Assembly (NCBI GenBank): GCA_916048095.2
Contig: OU696570.1
Span: 7,072,928 to 7,136,927 of the forward strand
Length of the DNA stretch: 64,000 bases
DNA from: Sacculina carcini
Taxonomy: Eukaryota; Arthropoda; Thecostraca; Sacculinidae
Direction of reading: 5' to 3'
Shown: positions 8,261 through 18,255 of the stretch, piece after piece
Layout of the letters: every line of letters starts with the position of its first letter
Position numbering within the stretch: the stretch's first letter is position 1
Position numbers and translations under genes: made by a program
Notes under the pieces: model-generated
Told to the model about the DNA's origin: nothing
Seen by the model: only the letters and a program-made list of their open reading frames with translations
Database searches by the model: none

Positions 8261-10737
8261 TTCTCACCGAGTTGAATTTACGGGAGATGAGCTTGGCTCG
8301 AGCTGTCCCGTCTCAATTGCCACATTTGTCCAACAACGACTTAAAGGAACTAATGGTTGAGGCTGCCACAACATCATTGCTCAAAGAATTCCATTTGGTA
8401 ATGCACCTAAACGGGAAGCCATATTTCCTCAAGTCGCTGCGGCATCTGGTTTTCTTTAGTTTCCTGTTGTGTCCTCGTCTTCCTTCTTTTTGTTTGTATT
8501 CCGAAATGTCAAATCCTGTGTCATACTCATTTAAATACTTGAAAACGGCAAATGAATCTCCTCTCTCCCTCCGTTCCTGCAGTATCTTCAAGCCAAGTCT
8601 TTTTAGTCTGTCTTCATATGGTAATTTCTCTAGTTCCGGAATCATTTTCGAAAATATTTTTTTAACCTTCTCTAATTTTGCTATATCTTTCTTTTTGTAT
8701 GGCGTCCACACAGGTTCAGCATACTCCAACTTGGGTCTTATTATAGCAACCATAACTTTTTGTAGTGCTTCGCAGTCTAAATAATTAAATACTGTTCTAA
8801 TTTGCGCTATTGTTTGATACGCCATACTTACTACTTTGCCTATATGTCGTCCACATGATAATTTATTCTGAAAAATTATACCCAGGTCCTTTTCTTCATC
8901 CACCTCCTTTATTAAATGTCCTCCTATGTTATACTCGTAGCTCGGGCGATAATTACTCTTTCCGAGTTTCATGTGATGGCATTTCATATGATTGGATTCC
9001 ATGTTCCAGTCTATACTCCATTGATGAATTTGGTCTAGGTCCTATTGCAGCAGTTTGCAGTCTTCCTTGGATCTCACGTTCTTCATCAATTTTGCATCGT
9101 CAGCGAATAGACTCATATATTTCTCTACACCTTCAAATATATCATTTATATATATCAGAAACATAGTTGGGCCCAATACCGACCCCTGTGGCACACCGCT
9201 ACTAACTTTTCCCCATGCTGATCTTACGCCTCTCACACTCGTGCACATCGTCCTGTCAGTCAGATAGCCCTCCATCCACTCATGCAACCTTCCCTCAATA
9301 CCTCCAACATACTTCACTTTCCATAGCAGCCTAGTTCTTGGTACTTTGTCGAAGGCCTTTTTCATGTCTAGGTAGATACAATCCACCCATCCATCCCTTT
9401 CCTGCAGGTTTTCAGTGACTTTTGAGTAAAAGTCCAACAAGTTCGTTTGACACGACAGTTTTCTTCTGAAGCCATACTGTTTTTCAGACACAATTTTGTG
9501 TTTTTCCAGATAGTCCACCCATTCCTTACTTATAATGCCCTCACATATCTTGCAGAGTACACATGTCAATGATATGGGTCTATAGTTCCTTGGATCATTC
9601 TTTGCACCACTTTTGAATATTGGTGCAATCCATGCTTGCTTCCAATCGTTGGGAACTTTGCCTGTATTTAAACTAATTCAAATATGTTGTAAATAGGCTC
9701 GATTAATTGCTCTCTGCACACTTTCAATATCATTCCTGATATTCCATCTGGCCCAGCTGATTTCCTGCCATCCAATTCACTTAGCCTTCGCAGTATATCA
9801 CTCTTGACCAATCGTACTCTTTTCAATGGTGGTGTCTTGGATGGTACATTTTTCCATGTGAACTCAGATTCGTTGGTGAAAACATCTTGGAACTGTTTGT
9901 TCAATATTTCGCTCATTTTCTTGGCATCGTCACATAATCCATCTTCTGTGAGGAATTCATCAATTCCGACTTTCCGCTTGAGCCTGCTGTTTATATACTT
10001 GTAGAACAATTTCGGTTCTTTGTGACACTTGTTCAGGATATCTTTCTCATACTTCATTTGTTCTTGCCGTCGTAAATATACATACTCATTCCTCGCGATT
10101 CTGTACTTCTTTCGGGTTTCTTCCGTATTTCTCTTTCTCATTTTGTTCCAGGCTTTTTCTTTTATATTCCTAGCATTGTTGCATGCCTTGTTGAACCAGG
10201 ATTTTTTTGTATTCCAGTCTCTGCTTAATGACAGGCACGAATTGCTCAACTCCAGTGGTATATACATGCTTGAAAATAGTGTACTTCTCTTGTATGTTTC
10301 GGCTTCCAATAGCTCACTCCAATCAATGCCCGCTAAGTATCTTTTAAGCCCATCTATATTTCATCTGGCATAATTGTACTTTATCCCTGTATACGTCGTT
10401 TGCTCTTTAGCGATCGTTTCTTCCAGTGTTTTTATAACTAGCACCATGTGATCACTTTTACCCATTGGGCTCCTGTGTTCAATGCTCTTAATCAAATCTG
10501 TGTCCTTTGTAAAAACCAAGTCCAGCATAGATGGCCGATCGTCTCCTCTTATTCTGGTGACTGGTTTTACGCATTGCGTCATCAAGTTACCCATAACTAG
10601 TTTCATCAACATGCTTCCCCAAGATTCAGGTGCACCGTTTGATTCCCAGTTTTGCCAGTCGACCTCTCTACAATTAAAGTCCCCCATTATTATTACATAT
10701 TTGTTTTCTTTTGTTATTTTTTGTATCCCTATAAGTG
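8261..10737 (-). mobile_element. CR1-like LINE family B, main copy
   Basis: This is the longest family B copy, 5'-truncated inside the endonuclease just upstream of IIMGDFNC. It includes the end of the endonuclease, the linker, the complete RT, the C-terminal domain and the 3' end with an AC tail. It lies head to head with a 5'-truncated plus-strand copy starting near 10752, with a short TTAGG-like sequence between them. LINEs with very similar ORF2 blocks are, from memory, common in decapod crustacean assemblies. Confidence 0.85.
8313..10687 (-). pseudogene. LINE family B ORF2, nearly open
   Basis: The endonuclease end shows MGDFNCREVDWQNW and GKSDHMVLV (the SDH motif). A basic linker follows (FNKACNNARNIKEKAWNKMR). 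The RT shows GRKSAGPDGISG, NYRPISLTC, QYGFRRKLSCQTNL, YLDMKKAFDKVP (motif A), SGVPQGSVLGPTM (motif B) and LFADDAKLM at about 9090-9113 (motif C). The thumb and tail show IIRPKLEYAEPVW and EGRRGHNRKLKKTRCR, ending in LLDKCGN. I count three lesions: an in-frame TGA near 10361, a one-base deletion near 9675, and an in-frame TAA at 9042-9044 where the adjacent duplicate has AAA. The 5' end is truncated. Confidence 0.85.
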
Positions 10738-10752
10738 TAGGTTAGGTTAGGT
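10737..10752 (+). repeat. Short TTAGG-like repeat at a LINE head-to-head junction
   Basis: The sequence TAGGTTAGGTTAGGTT sits exactly where two oppositely oriented family B copies meet. It is two to three units of the arthropod telomere pentamer TTAGG. It is too short to be a telomere, but not part of either LINE as seen in the other copies. Confidence 0.6.
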
Positions 10753-11267
10753 TGACTGCGAAACACTACAAAAAGTTATGGTTGCTATAATAAGACCCAA
10801 GTTGGAGTATGCTGAACTTGTGTGGACGCCACACAAAAAGAAAGATATAGCAAAATTAGAGAAGGTTCAAAAAATATTTTCGAAAATGATTCCGGAACTA
10901 GAGAAATTACCATATGAAGACAGACTAAAAAGACTTGGCTTGAAGACACTGCAGGAACGGGGGGAGAGAGGAGATTTAATTGCCGTTTTCAAGTATTTAA
11001 ATGAGTATGACACAGGATTTGACATTTCGGAATACAAACAAAAAGAAGGAAGACGAGGACACAACAGGAAACTAAAGAAAACCAGATGCCGCAGCGACTT
11101 GAGGAAATATGGCTTCCCGTCTAGGTGCATTACCAAATGTAATTGTTTTAGCAATGATGCTGTGGCGGCCTCAACCATTAGTTCCTTTAAGTCGTTGTTG
11201 GACAAATGTGGCAATTGAGACGGGACAGCTCGAGCCATGCTCATATCCCGTAAATTCAACTCGGTGA
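10750..11267 (+). mobile_element. LINE family B, 5'-truncated sense copy
   Basis: This copy begins within the thumb region (DCETLQKVMVAIIRPKLEY) and continues through the C-terminal domain to LLDKCGN and a stop at 11216-11218. It ends with the same short 3' UTR and an AC tail (11268 on). It is very similar by eye to the C-terminal part of the minus-strand copy. Having its own tail shows an independent insertion. Confidence 0.85.
10778..11218 (+). CDS. LINE family B ORF2 C-terminal 146 residues
   Basis: The open frame covers the thumb and C-terminal domain only: IIRPKLEYAELVWTPHKKKD, a PYEDRLKRLGLKTL block, EGRRGHNRKLKKTRC and ASTISSFKSLLDKCGN. No RT catalytic motif is present because of 5' truncation, and the first Met is not a biological start. 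Unlike the minus-strand copy, the WNSLSND block reads CNCFSND, a small decay. Confidence 0.8.
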   Translation: MVAIIRPKLEYAELVWTPHKKKDIAKLEKVQKIFSKMIPELEKLPYEDRLKRLGLKTLQERGERGDLIAVFKYLNEYDTGFDISEYKQKEGRRGHNRKLKKTRCRSDLRKYGFPSRCITKCNCFSNDAVAASTISSFKSLLDKCGN

Positions 11268-11268
11268 G

Positions 11269-11307
<39 letters not shown>

Positions 11308-11416
11308 ACACACACACGCATACAGACACACACACAGACACACACACACACACACATTACATTACATTACATTAAGACATTTATATCGCGCTTTTCACCC
11401 GAGGGTCTCAAAAGCG

Positions 11417-11459
<43 letters not shown>

Positions 11460-11620
11460 TCAAGCACAAGAGCCATACACATACACAATCACGAACACAC
11501 ACACTCACCTACATACACACACACAAAACAGCCAAGTACATGTACGCTCAAACACAAGCACACTCACGTTTACATACTCAAAAACACAAAAATACACACG
11601 CACATACATATTGAATAAGA
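11268..11620. repeat. CA-rich microsatellite block with an embedded repeat fragment
   Basis: AC arrays at 11268-11355 and 11420-11458 and a degenerate CA-rich part to about 11620 surround a short non-CA piece (11356-11419). That piece has four ATTAC units followed by a TTTATATCGCGC…AAAAGCGCT segment with self-complementary ends, which looks like the terminus of another dispersed element. The first array is the tail of the preceding LINE. Confidence 0.8.
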
Positions 11621-11773
11621 TAGCACAGCAGACATACAGCAGACACACAAACACAGATAACAGAGCTCAACACAACAAAACATAGACAGCATACAATGGA
11701 GAAACATACATACACAAGAACGGAAAACACACTCATGAAACACATTCACATAGAAGACAGAATTTAAAAACAA

Positions 11774-12640
11774 TCAGACCTTATATTCAGTACTAATATA
11801 TACAATATTATTAAGACAGTAATAAGACTTAGTGATAAAGAATTTTTTTGTATGTTTTTTGAAAAGAGATATAGATTTGATTGAGCGTATAGAGGGAGAA
11901 AGCCTATTGTAGATACGAGGTCCTAAGATAGAGAAACAACGATTGTAGTGAGAATGCCTAGAAGGATAGGAAGGTTCAACTAGTAGAAAAGGATCGTTAG
12001 AAGACCTAAGAGAAAGAGATGAGGTTTTATAAGACAGAAGGTCAAATATATACGCAGGCTTACGAAGATGAAGAGCTAAATGAATAATTAAACAAATACG
12101 ATACTCAATAAGAGCCTTAATGGGAAGTAACCTAAGTTTTTGTAAAGAAGAAGAGACATGAGAACCCGAAGGAAGATTAAATATCATACGACAGGCCTTA
12201 TTGATTATAGATTGAAGTTTCCTAAGCTGGCGGTGGTTGAGAGATAGTAGAAGACAACAGCAATACTGAATTTGACTGAAGATGAATGAGTTAGCTAACT
12301 AGAAAACAGCAGAAATAGTTATATATCTACGAATGGAATAGATACGCCTAAGTTGAAAGTTACAGCACCTAATAATGTCAGAGATGTGTGAATCAAAAGA
12401 AAGAGAGCTATCGAGAATGATACCAAGACTACGTACAGAGCAGGATAGAGGTATACTAAGAGAAGTAGTACTATTAGAAGATGGAAAGATAATATACTTA
12501 GTCTTATCAGGATTAAGTATGAGATACCGAGTGAACGCCTAACTTTCAATATCAGATATAATAGAACTGACTGAAGAGAGAGAAATAGACACGGACGGGA
12601 AAAGGATTTGAATGTCATCAGCGAATATTTGAAACGACAC
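11774..12640 (-). mobile_element. L2-like LINE (family C), 3' part
   Basis: Read on the minus strand, the copy starts at the RT catalytic block (FQIFADDIQILFPS), continues with LNPDKTKYIIF and SVRSLGIILDSSLSF, and then the C-terminal HWLPIKA-type block (LRLLPIKALIEYRICLI) and a GPRIYNRLSP block. It ends near 11774. It is 5'-truncated at the CA array at 12.67 kb. The frame is broken at least twice, between the catalytic block and the open 137-codon C-terminal piece (11774-12187). The sequence differs from the other L2-like copies in the window, so it is a separate subfamily. Confidence 0.75.
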
Positions 12641-12670
12641 ATCGTGACGACACACGTCACACGACACACG

Positions 12671-12672
12671 TC

Positions 12673-12731
<59 letters not shown>

Positions 12732-12808
12732 CACATATATACACACATACATGTACACACATACATATACACACGCACACACATACACACACTCACATAC
12801 ACACATTC
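12671..12808. repeat. (CA)n microsatellite with TA interruptions
   Basis: This is a dinucleotide array at the boundary between the truncated family C LINE and the 5' end of LINE X. Confidence 0.9.
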
Positions 12809-12877
12809 TTGTACTGACAGTGGTGGTGGAAGCTTGTCTGCTCCTGTGTTGTTTTGATATTGACCTTGCACATTTGT

Positions 12878-13843
12878 ATGGACGAACGCGCTGTGAAGCT
12901 GCTGTTGGAGACACAAGTGAGAGTTTTCAAAGCGGCTCTCGAAATGTTTGCTGAACCGCAAAACGCGAGGATCCAAAGCGCGAAACAACAAATCACGATC
13001 TGGTAAAAGTTAGTATTTGGCCCACGGCGAAATAAGGGACTTGAAAGAAATGGTCGAGGAGCTCCGCAAATCCGATAAGAAGAACACTAAGAAAATTGAG
13101 ACCTGCGAAAACAAGATAAGAAGTGCGGAGGATTTCGGCCGCAGGAGAAATCTACGAATAACAGGTGTGGCGGAATCTACGAACGAAACCTGGGAGAACA
13201 CTGCTTTTGTCACATAAACTATTTCTCTGAAAAACTGGATCTGCCAAGCTCACCCATTGAGCATGCACGTCGTGTGGGTGCTCAAGGAAGAGCTCGCAAC
13301 AAGCCGCGAACAATCGTTGTGCGACTGGAAGAGACCAGTGACCGAAATACCAGTGATCGAATATTAATTATATGGTTCTGGCATATACATCAACGAGGAT
13401 TTGTCGGCTGAGTCCATGGAGGAGAAGATGACGTTGATGCCCCAGTATAGAGAAGCACGGGCTACCGGCAGGATTGTATTCTTCCGCCAGTCGAGATTGA
13501 TTATCAAGGAGCGCCATCCGCGACATGCAACGGCGGCCGAGGCTCGGCCACCTTTGCGAGCAACTACAGGACTGCTAAGACGCCGGCTGGAGTGAATGCT
13601 GGCCGAACGGCTGTGGTTGTGAACCTCGCCGCTACTGGTGACGCTGCTGCTGCACCAGGTATGGCGTCGCCCGCTGGAACTGCTACTAAGCAGGCGGCAG
13701 CACACTCAGTCGAGAGCAGAACGCAACGAGGACGCAGAGAGGTCGGTGCTGGGAGGGCTCCGCGCAGAAACGCAGGAAAATCTGAAGAGAGTAATGTTTG
13801 TCGTCATAAAATAGTTAGGTATGGATATATTGATAACACATGA
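12878..13843 (+). pseudogene. LINE X ORF1 (coiled coil plus RRM-like)
   Basis: The ATG at 12878 begins MDERAVKLLLETQVRVFK. Next is an amphipathic, Lys/Glu-rich stretch (LKEMVEELRKSDKKNTKKIE) typical of the coiled coil of LINE ORF1 proteins. The block RRNLRITGVAES and a later GRIVFFRQSRLIIKERH block resemble the RNA-binding part of L1-type or transposase-22-like ORF1. The C-terminus is Ala/Arg-rich. The protein would coat LINE RNA. There is an in-frame stop at 13004-13006 and at least two frame changes further on, so it is dead. Confidence 0.65.
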
Positions 13844-13967
13844 CTCTCAATCCATATAACTTGATCAATAACCATATGTAGTAGATGATTGCTATCTGGA
13901 TGAGCATCCATTTATCCCAAAGTATAAATATGTATTTCCAAGTGATTTCGAGCTTAACACACTGGAC

Positions 13968-14510
13968 GTGAGGGAACAATCGTTCACAATCATGAGCTTT
14001 AATATATGGTCTGTCCCCGCGAACTTTCAAATAACAAATGATCTTATATTGAATATTCCCAAGTTAAATGTCAAAATAATGGGTCTCACTGAAACAAGGC
14101 TCGATTCATACATATTCGCTATATTTCAACTGCCCGGATATAACATGCACCATCAGTGCATACATCGATCAGGTGGAGGGGTGGCACTATATTTATCTAG
14201 TTGTTTTCATTCGGTAACTGTAGCTTAGCTATCAGGGATCAAAATATTCTTGAAACCGTAGCTGTTGAAATTACTATATATGACAGCAAATGTTTGTATG
14301 TATGTGCATATCGTCCTCCCAGTTGTAATTCAAACTCATTTTTAGAAAGTCTAAACGAACTGTTAGTAAGAGCTAGTTCTATTAAATACTTAAGCACCAC
14401 TATTGTTGGCGATTTTATTATGTTGAAAGATAAATATCCCATCACTTTTGAATACGTCAACATGATGCCATCTTTTGCACTTTCTCCACTCAAAAATCCA
14501 CCAGCAAGAG
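13968..14510 (+). pseudogene. LINE X ORF2, AP endonuclease N-terminus
   Basis: The segment reads MSFNIWSVPANF, then IMGLTETRLDS (the catalytic Glu block), then SGGGVALYL and YVCAYRPPSCNSNSFLESL. The GDFN block is degraded to VGDFIML. It is an APE-type endonuclease, which nicks the target for primed reverse transcription. There is a frame change near 14.21 kb. The segment stops at 14511, where the TRIM-like element is inserted. Confidence 0.7.
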
Positions 14511-14812
14511 TGTGATAGATTAGTGCTGGATATTGTGTATGAATGACTATTTTGTATGAGTGCGAGTGAATGTGATCTATGTGTATATGAGCGTGCGTTT
14601 GAATGGTGGATTGTTCGGTTTGCTGACTGCGCGTGCCACGTGGTGGCGTCATGTTTTCCGTGAGTCGTTGTGTGAGCGTCGTAGAGTGTGTGTCGGTGTG
14701 TGGAGTCTTGTTGGCGCTCGTGGGGCTGCAATGCCCCCGCGCGCCCGTCTTCTAATACATCTTTTGTTTTTACACTACATATTTACTTTCACAAGCTAAT
14801 CGGCCTGTGACA
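14511..14812 (+). repeat. TRIM-like copy 1, left LTR
   Basis: It starts TGTGATAG and ends CTGTGACA, with TG…CA termini. It contains GT-rich sequence and a TGCAATGCCCCCGCG block. Confidence 0.8.
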
Positions 14813-15486
14813 AGCTATTTCGGCTGTTTTATTTTGGTGTGAATGACGTTTTGGTGAAATTAAAATTCGTTGAAAATTTGGTTCCGGCTAAAGCAGCAGT
14901 GGTGATGCCTTCAGCACCAGGGGAGGACAGCAGCAGTGGAGGTTCTCAGTAGCGTGTCAGGAGCGTGTTGTAGGGACGGCGGTGAGGTATGGTGCCGGCT
15001 GGAGGCAGCGGTAAGCTGTGGCGGATCATGGTCACTCCGTCCTTGTTGGACCTTGACACGTCGCTGAGCTGGCGGTGAAAGCTGCTGGTGCTGGAGGGCT
15101 GGTGGAGTGAGAACTGCTGAAGCCGGGGATCTGGAAGGAATGAAGGCGAGACGACCTCGTCTGTGTGGACGGCGGTCACGGCTAGCTGCGGCAGGGTGAT
15201 GAAGAGCACTGGGGTCGAGGTGTTGCGCCCTGTCGCGGCAGCCGGTGATGAAGAAGACGGCAGGCTGCGGCGGAGCACTGAAGAGCACGGGCGGAAGCGG
15301 GAGCGTGGTGGACGCTGGGGGTAGCCGTGTTGTGCTTCGCCGCAGTCATGGTGTGCGCCTGATGGAGGTCGTGGAGTCGGAACTTTTCGTCCTGTTTATT
15401 CCTTGTGTATTTTTATTCTGCGTTTATTCTTCGGCTTGTATTTTCAGTTCAACTTTCAGTTTTGATTTCTGAGAAACAGGGGGAGA

Positions 15487-15788
15487 TGTGATAGATTAGT
15501 GCTGGATATTGTGTATGAATGACTATTTTGTATGAGTGCGAGTGAAGGTGCTGTATGTGTATATGAGCGTGTGTTTGAATGGTGGATTGTTCGGTTTGCT
15601 GACTGCGCGTGCCAAGTGGTGGCGTCATGTTTTCTGTGAGTCGTTGTGTGGGCGTCGTGGAGTGTGTGTCGGTGTGCGGTGTCTTGCTGACGCGCGTTGG
15701 GCTGCAATGCCCCCGCGAGCCCGTCTTTTAATACATATTTTGTTTTTACACTTCATGTTTGCTTTTACAAGCTAACCGGCATGTAAAA
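15487..15788 (+). repeat. TRIM-like copy 1, right LTR
   Basis: It is a direct repeat of the left LTR, roughly 93-95% alike by eye, preceded by the polypurine tract and followed by the aagag duplication. Confidence 0.8.
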
Positions 15789-15793
15789 AAGAG

Positions 15794-16195
15794 TTACGAA
15801 ATAGTTCGCGACTTTAATTGATATTATTTGGACCATTGGAACCAAAAACAATTTACAAAATTTTATCCTTCACACTGATATCACGGATCACTTCACTGTT
15901 TTGCCCAATACCGATTGCTCAATAGCCCTCGTGCCAACACAGCGAAGAAAACAATGCGTATATATATAGTGAATCAAGTATTGACAATTTCGCAACATAT
16001 CTTTCAATGGTTATATGGGACGATGTTCTGATGTGTAGTTGTCCAGATGCTGCGTACAACTTGTTCGCCTCAACGTTTTTTTATGTATATAAAAATGATT
16101 TCCCGGTTCAATATGTTATCCTTATACAAAATCAAATAAAAGTCCTTATATAACACATAAACTGAAGAAGAATATGGAGGAAAAGTACAGGTTAG
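15794..16195 (+). pseudogene. LINE X ORF2, endonuclease-to-RT linker
   Basis: After the TRIM-like insertion the sequence again encodes ORF2-like blocks in changing frames: SPRANTAKKTM, a CPDAAYNLFASTFFYVYK stretch and NDFPVQYVI. Such ALYNLF…YD..FP stretches stand between the endonuclease and RT of CR1/Jockey-type LINEs. It ends at a GT-rich zone. Confidence 0.5.
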
Positions 16196-16460
16196 AGCTA
16201 TGGCGTATGCGTGTATGTGCGTGTATGCAAGTGTAACGTCTGTGTGTAAGCAAGTGTAATGTATGCGTGTATGTGAGTAAGTGTAGAGTATGCGTGTCTG
16301 TGTGCATGTAAGCAGTGTGGCAGTTTATGCAAATGTGTGCGAAGCTTGTGTGTATGAACGTTTGTATGTTTGTTTGTAGCCCTAAGTGTCAGTGTGATTG
16401 TGCGTGTGAGAATCATGGTGTAGGTTTGGGAGTGAGTCAATGTGTATGTGTGCATGTGTG
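16196..16460. repeat. GT-rich degenerate simple repeat
   Basis: Long runs of GTGTATGTG-type sequence separate LINE X from the following Gypsy fossil. They may be part of that element's LTR, because the LTR of the related complete element also holds CA/GT-rich tracts. Confidence 0.6.
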
Positions 16461-18255
16461 CACCGTTTCACGTCACGTGACCGAAAGTTACTTAATCCAT
16501 GAGTAAGCACAGCAATGAGGACTCCAGGCCAGTCATTCGTCAGGTATTGAGCTGTTCCTGTCCGGTGCCACAATACACCCAGCTTCGTCTGTGCCATCTT
16601 TATATGTGGCTTGACCACCACATATTGGTACCCCGAGTGAGGATCGATTGGTGAGTCTTCATTTTGTATTCTTATCACTCTCATTCTGTTAAGATGGCTA
16701 CGCCGATGGAGGATGTAGAGCCTATGGCGAAGCCGTTTTTCCCAACGGCACTGGTGGCTGTTAAACCTTCACAGTTCAGTCTTGATTCAATGAATGGCTG
16801 GACAGCAAACATGGACGCCCAATTCCATTTGGCGAAAATAGTAGCCCAAAAGACACGGTATGTTCACGCCGCGGCGGGATTGCCGCCTGCTGTGACATCG
16901 CGCATCAGCCCACAGGTGATGGAAAGCCATAGTTAATCGCAGCTCAAGGAGGCCTTGGAGAACATGTTTTTCTAGACAAAATCCGAAGTATTCGAGGATC
17001 TTCTCTCCAGGTTGACATTGGCAGGCCGCCCCTCAGCAGCACTATCGGAGTTCCGGCAGACGGCGGCCAGTGTGAGGGCTGGATACGACCTGGTGCGGCA
17101 CAAGTTCTTAAAATCATTGCCGCCTGCGATTACTTCCGCCCAGGCAGCGCAGCAAGACTTATCGCTCGACCAGATGGGATCACTAGGCGGATGAGCTGGT
17201 ACCGCTGGTGAGCTCGCCGTGCATGTCCGTGGATATCATTCGCGGGATATTAGCATCAATTTCACAGCAACGACATCAGGGGCAGGAGCGAGCTGCCAAT
17301 AGCCGGCGTGAATATCTGCATGCTGGTCTGCGTTCCTTCCGGCGGGGTCAGCGCCCACAGGTGTGCCGGGCACACATATTCTTCGGTGAGCAGGCCCGCA
17401 CCTGTGAACCGTGGTGTCGCTGGCTAAACAAAACCCGAATATTCAGGTGGAGCCATCGTCTCGCTCAGCGTCGACAGTTCGCCAGCAGCCGAAAAACTGA
17501 CTGGGCAGGTAGGCTCCGCTGTGACAGCGCACCTGTCCCTCTTGCAGATCACAGCAGTAGTGTACGCTCACAAAGTAAACATCATCGTCGATACAGGGAG
17601 GGCGGTATCCATTGTAACCCCGTCAGTGGTGTCGGTGACAGCAGTTAAGCCTAGTGCTGTGAGTCTCAGCTCGGCCGCAGGTCAATCTATCAGCGTGCAC
17701 GGTGAAGTAAATTTGCAGCTGGGTGTACGCTGTCTACGCCGCGAATTTTCATGGACGTTCGTTGCTGCTGAATTGACACAGTCGATCATAGAGCAAGATT
17801 TTCTCGCTAATTGCGGCCTCGTTGTTGATTGTCGACGCCGGCGAGCTCATGATCCGAGCACTGAAATGGCAACATAGTGTGCGGTCTCCCAAGTGGCTTC
17901 ATGTGGCTTGGTCGTTAACGACATCTCGCCGCTACCGACAGATGCTCAGCATTTACTTGGTCAGTTCCCAGCACTAACGTCTACTGCTCCTGTAAATGCA
18001 TCGCCTGATGTAGCTGCAATGTCACTCACTCCATCGACAGGGGTAGGCTGGCGCCGACGTTTGCGTTTCCTCGGCGGCTCAACCAGGAATGTGAAGAAGC
18101 GGCCAAGCGTGTGTTTAACGACCTGCTACGACAAGGAGTTGTTCTTCCATCAGACCCACCGTGGGCATCGCCACTCCACCTCGTGCCCAAACTGATACCA
18201 GGTGAGTGGCGTGTCACCGGTGATTATCGGGCGTTGAACGCTCGCACGAACTGAG
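16461..18255 (+). mobile_element. Gypsy (CsRn1-type) LTR retrotransposon, 5' fragment (fossil)
   Basis: A possible LTR end and a primer-site-like TGGTACCCCGAG near 16.63 kb precede a gag region (about 16.69-17.45 kb). Its zinc motif is CRAHIFFGEQARTCEPWC, the C-x2-H-x9-C-x3-C pattern I recall as characteristic of the CsRn1 clade. A protease with VDTG follows (17.5-17.9 kb), then the first RT blocks up to GDYRALN (about 18.24 kb). The rest of pol is absent. The fragment is broken in several places. It is related to, but distinct from, the more complete antisense element at 19.2-26.0 kb. It lies between two parts of LINE X. Confidence 0.8.

Larger units (their letters stand above)
14511..15788 (+). 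mobile_element. TRIM-like short LTR retrotransposon, copy 1
   Basis: Two direct repeats of about 302 bp (14511-14812 and 15487-15788) begin with TGTGATAGATT and enclose about 675 bp. A purine run, CAGGGGGAGA, directly precedes the right repeat as a polypurine tract should. The element is flanked by the 5-bp duplication aagag (14506-14510 and 15789-15793). It has no gag or pol. At about 1.28 kb it fits the terminal-repeat-in-miniature class and would depend on a partner for movement. A relative lies at 29.4-31.0 kb. It is a fossil whose ends look whole. Confidence 0.85.
12809..16195 (+). mobile_element. LINE X (CR1/Jockey group), 5' portion
   Basis: This is the 5' part of a two-ORF non-LTR retrotransposon: ORF1 at 12.88-13.84 kb, then the endonuclease of ORF2 from 13.97 kb. 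The endonuclease is interrupted at 14511 by a short LTR element (TSD aagag on both sides) and resumes at 15794 with the linker region (FFYVYKNDFPVQ block). RT sequence that fits the same element lies at 18.26-19.22 kb and 28.23-28.80 kb. Those assignments rest on block order and on the exact break within the RT catalytic motif, not on an alignment. Confidence 0.65.

Noticed and set aside
8261-11267. Twin priming as the cause of the head-to-head LINE copies
   Set aside because: Twin priming yields one 3' tail. Here both copies have their own 3' end with an AC tail, so two insertions are needed.
7374-12817. Frames rich in CVCVC or HTHTHT
   Set aside because: They are translated CA/TG microsatellites, open by composition only.
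14911-15288. Pro/Ser-rich antisense frames inside the TRIM-like elements (also 29928-30437)
   Set aside because: They run opposite to the element's orientation, are driven by GC-rich composition, and resemble no known protein.
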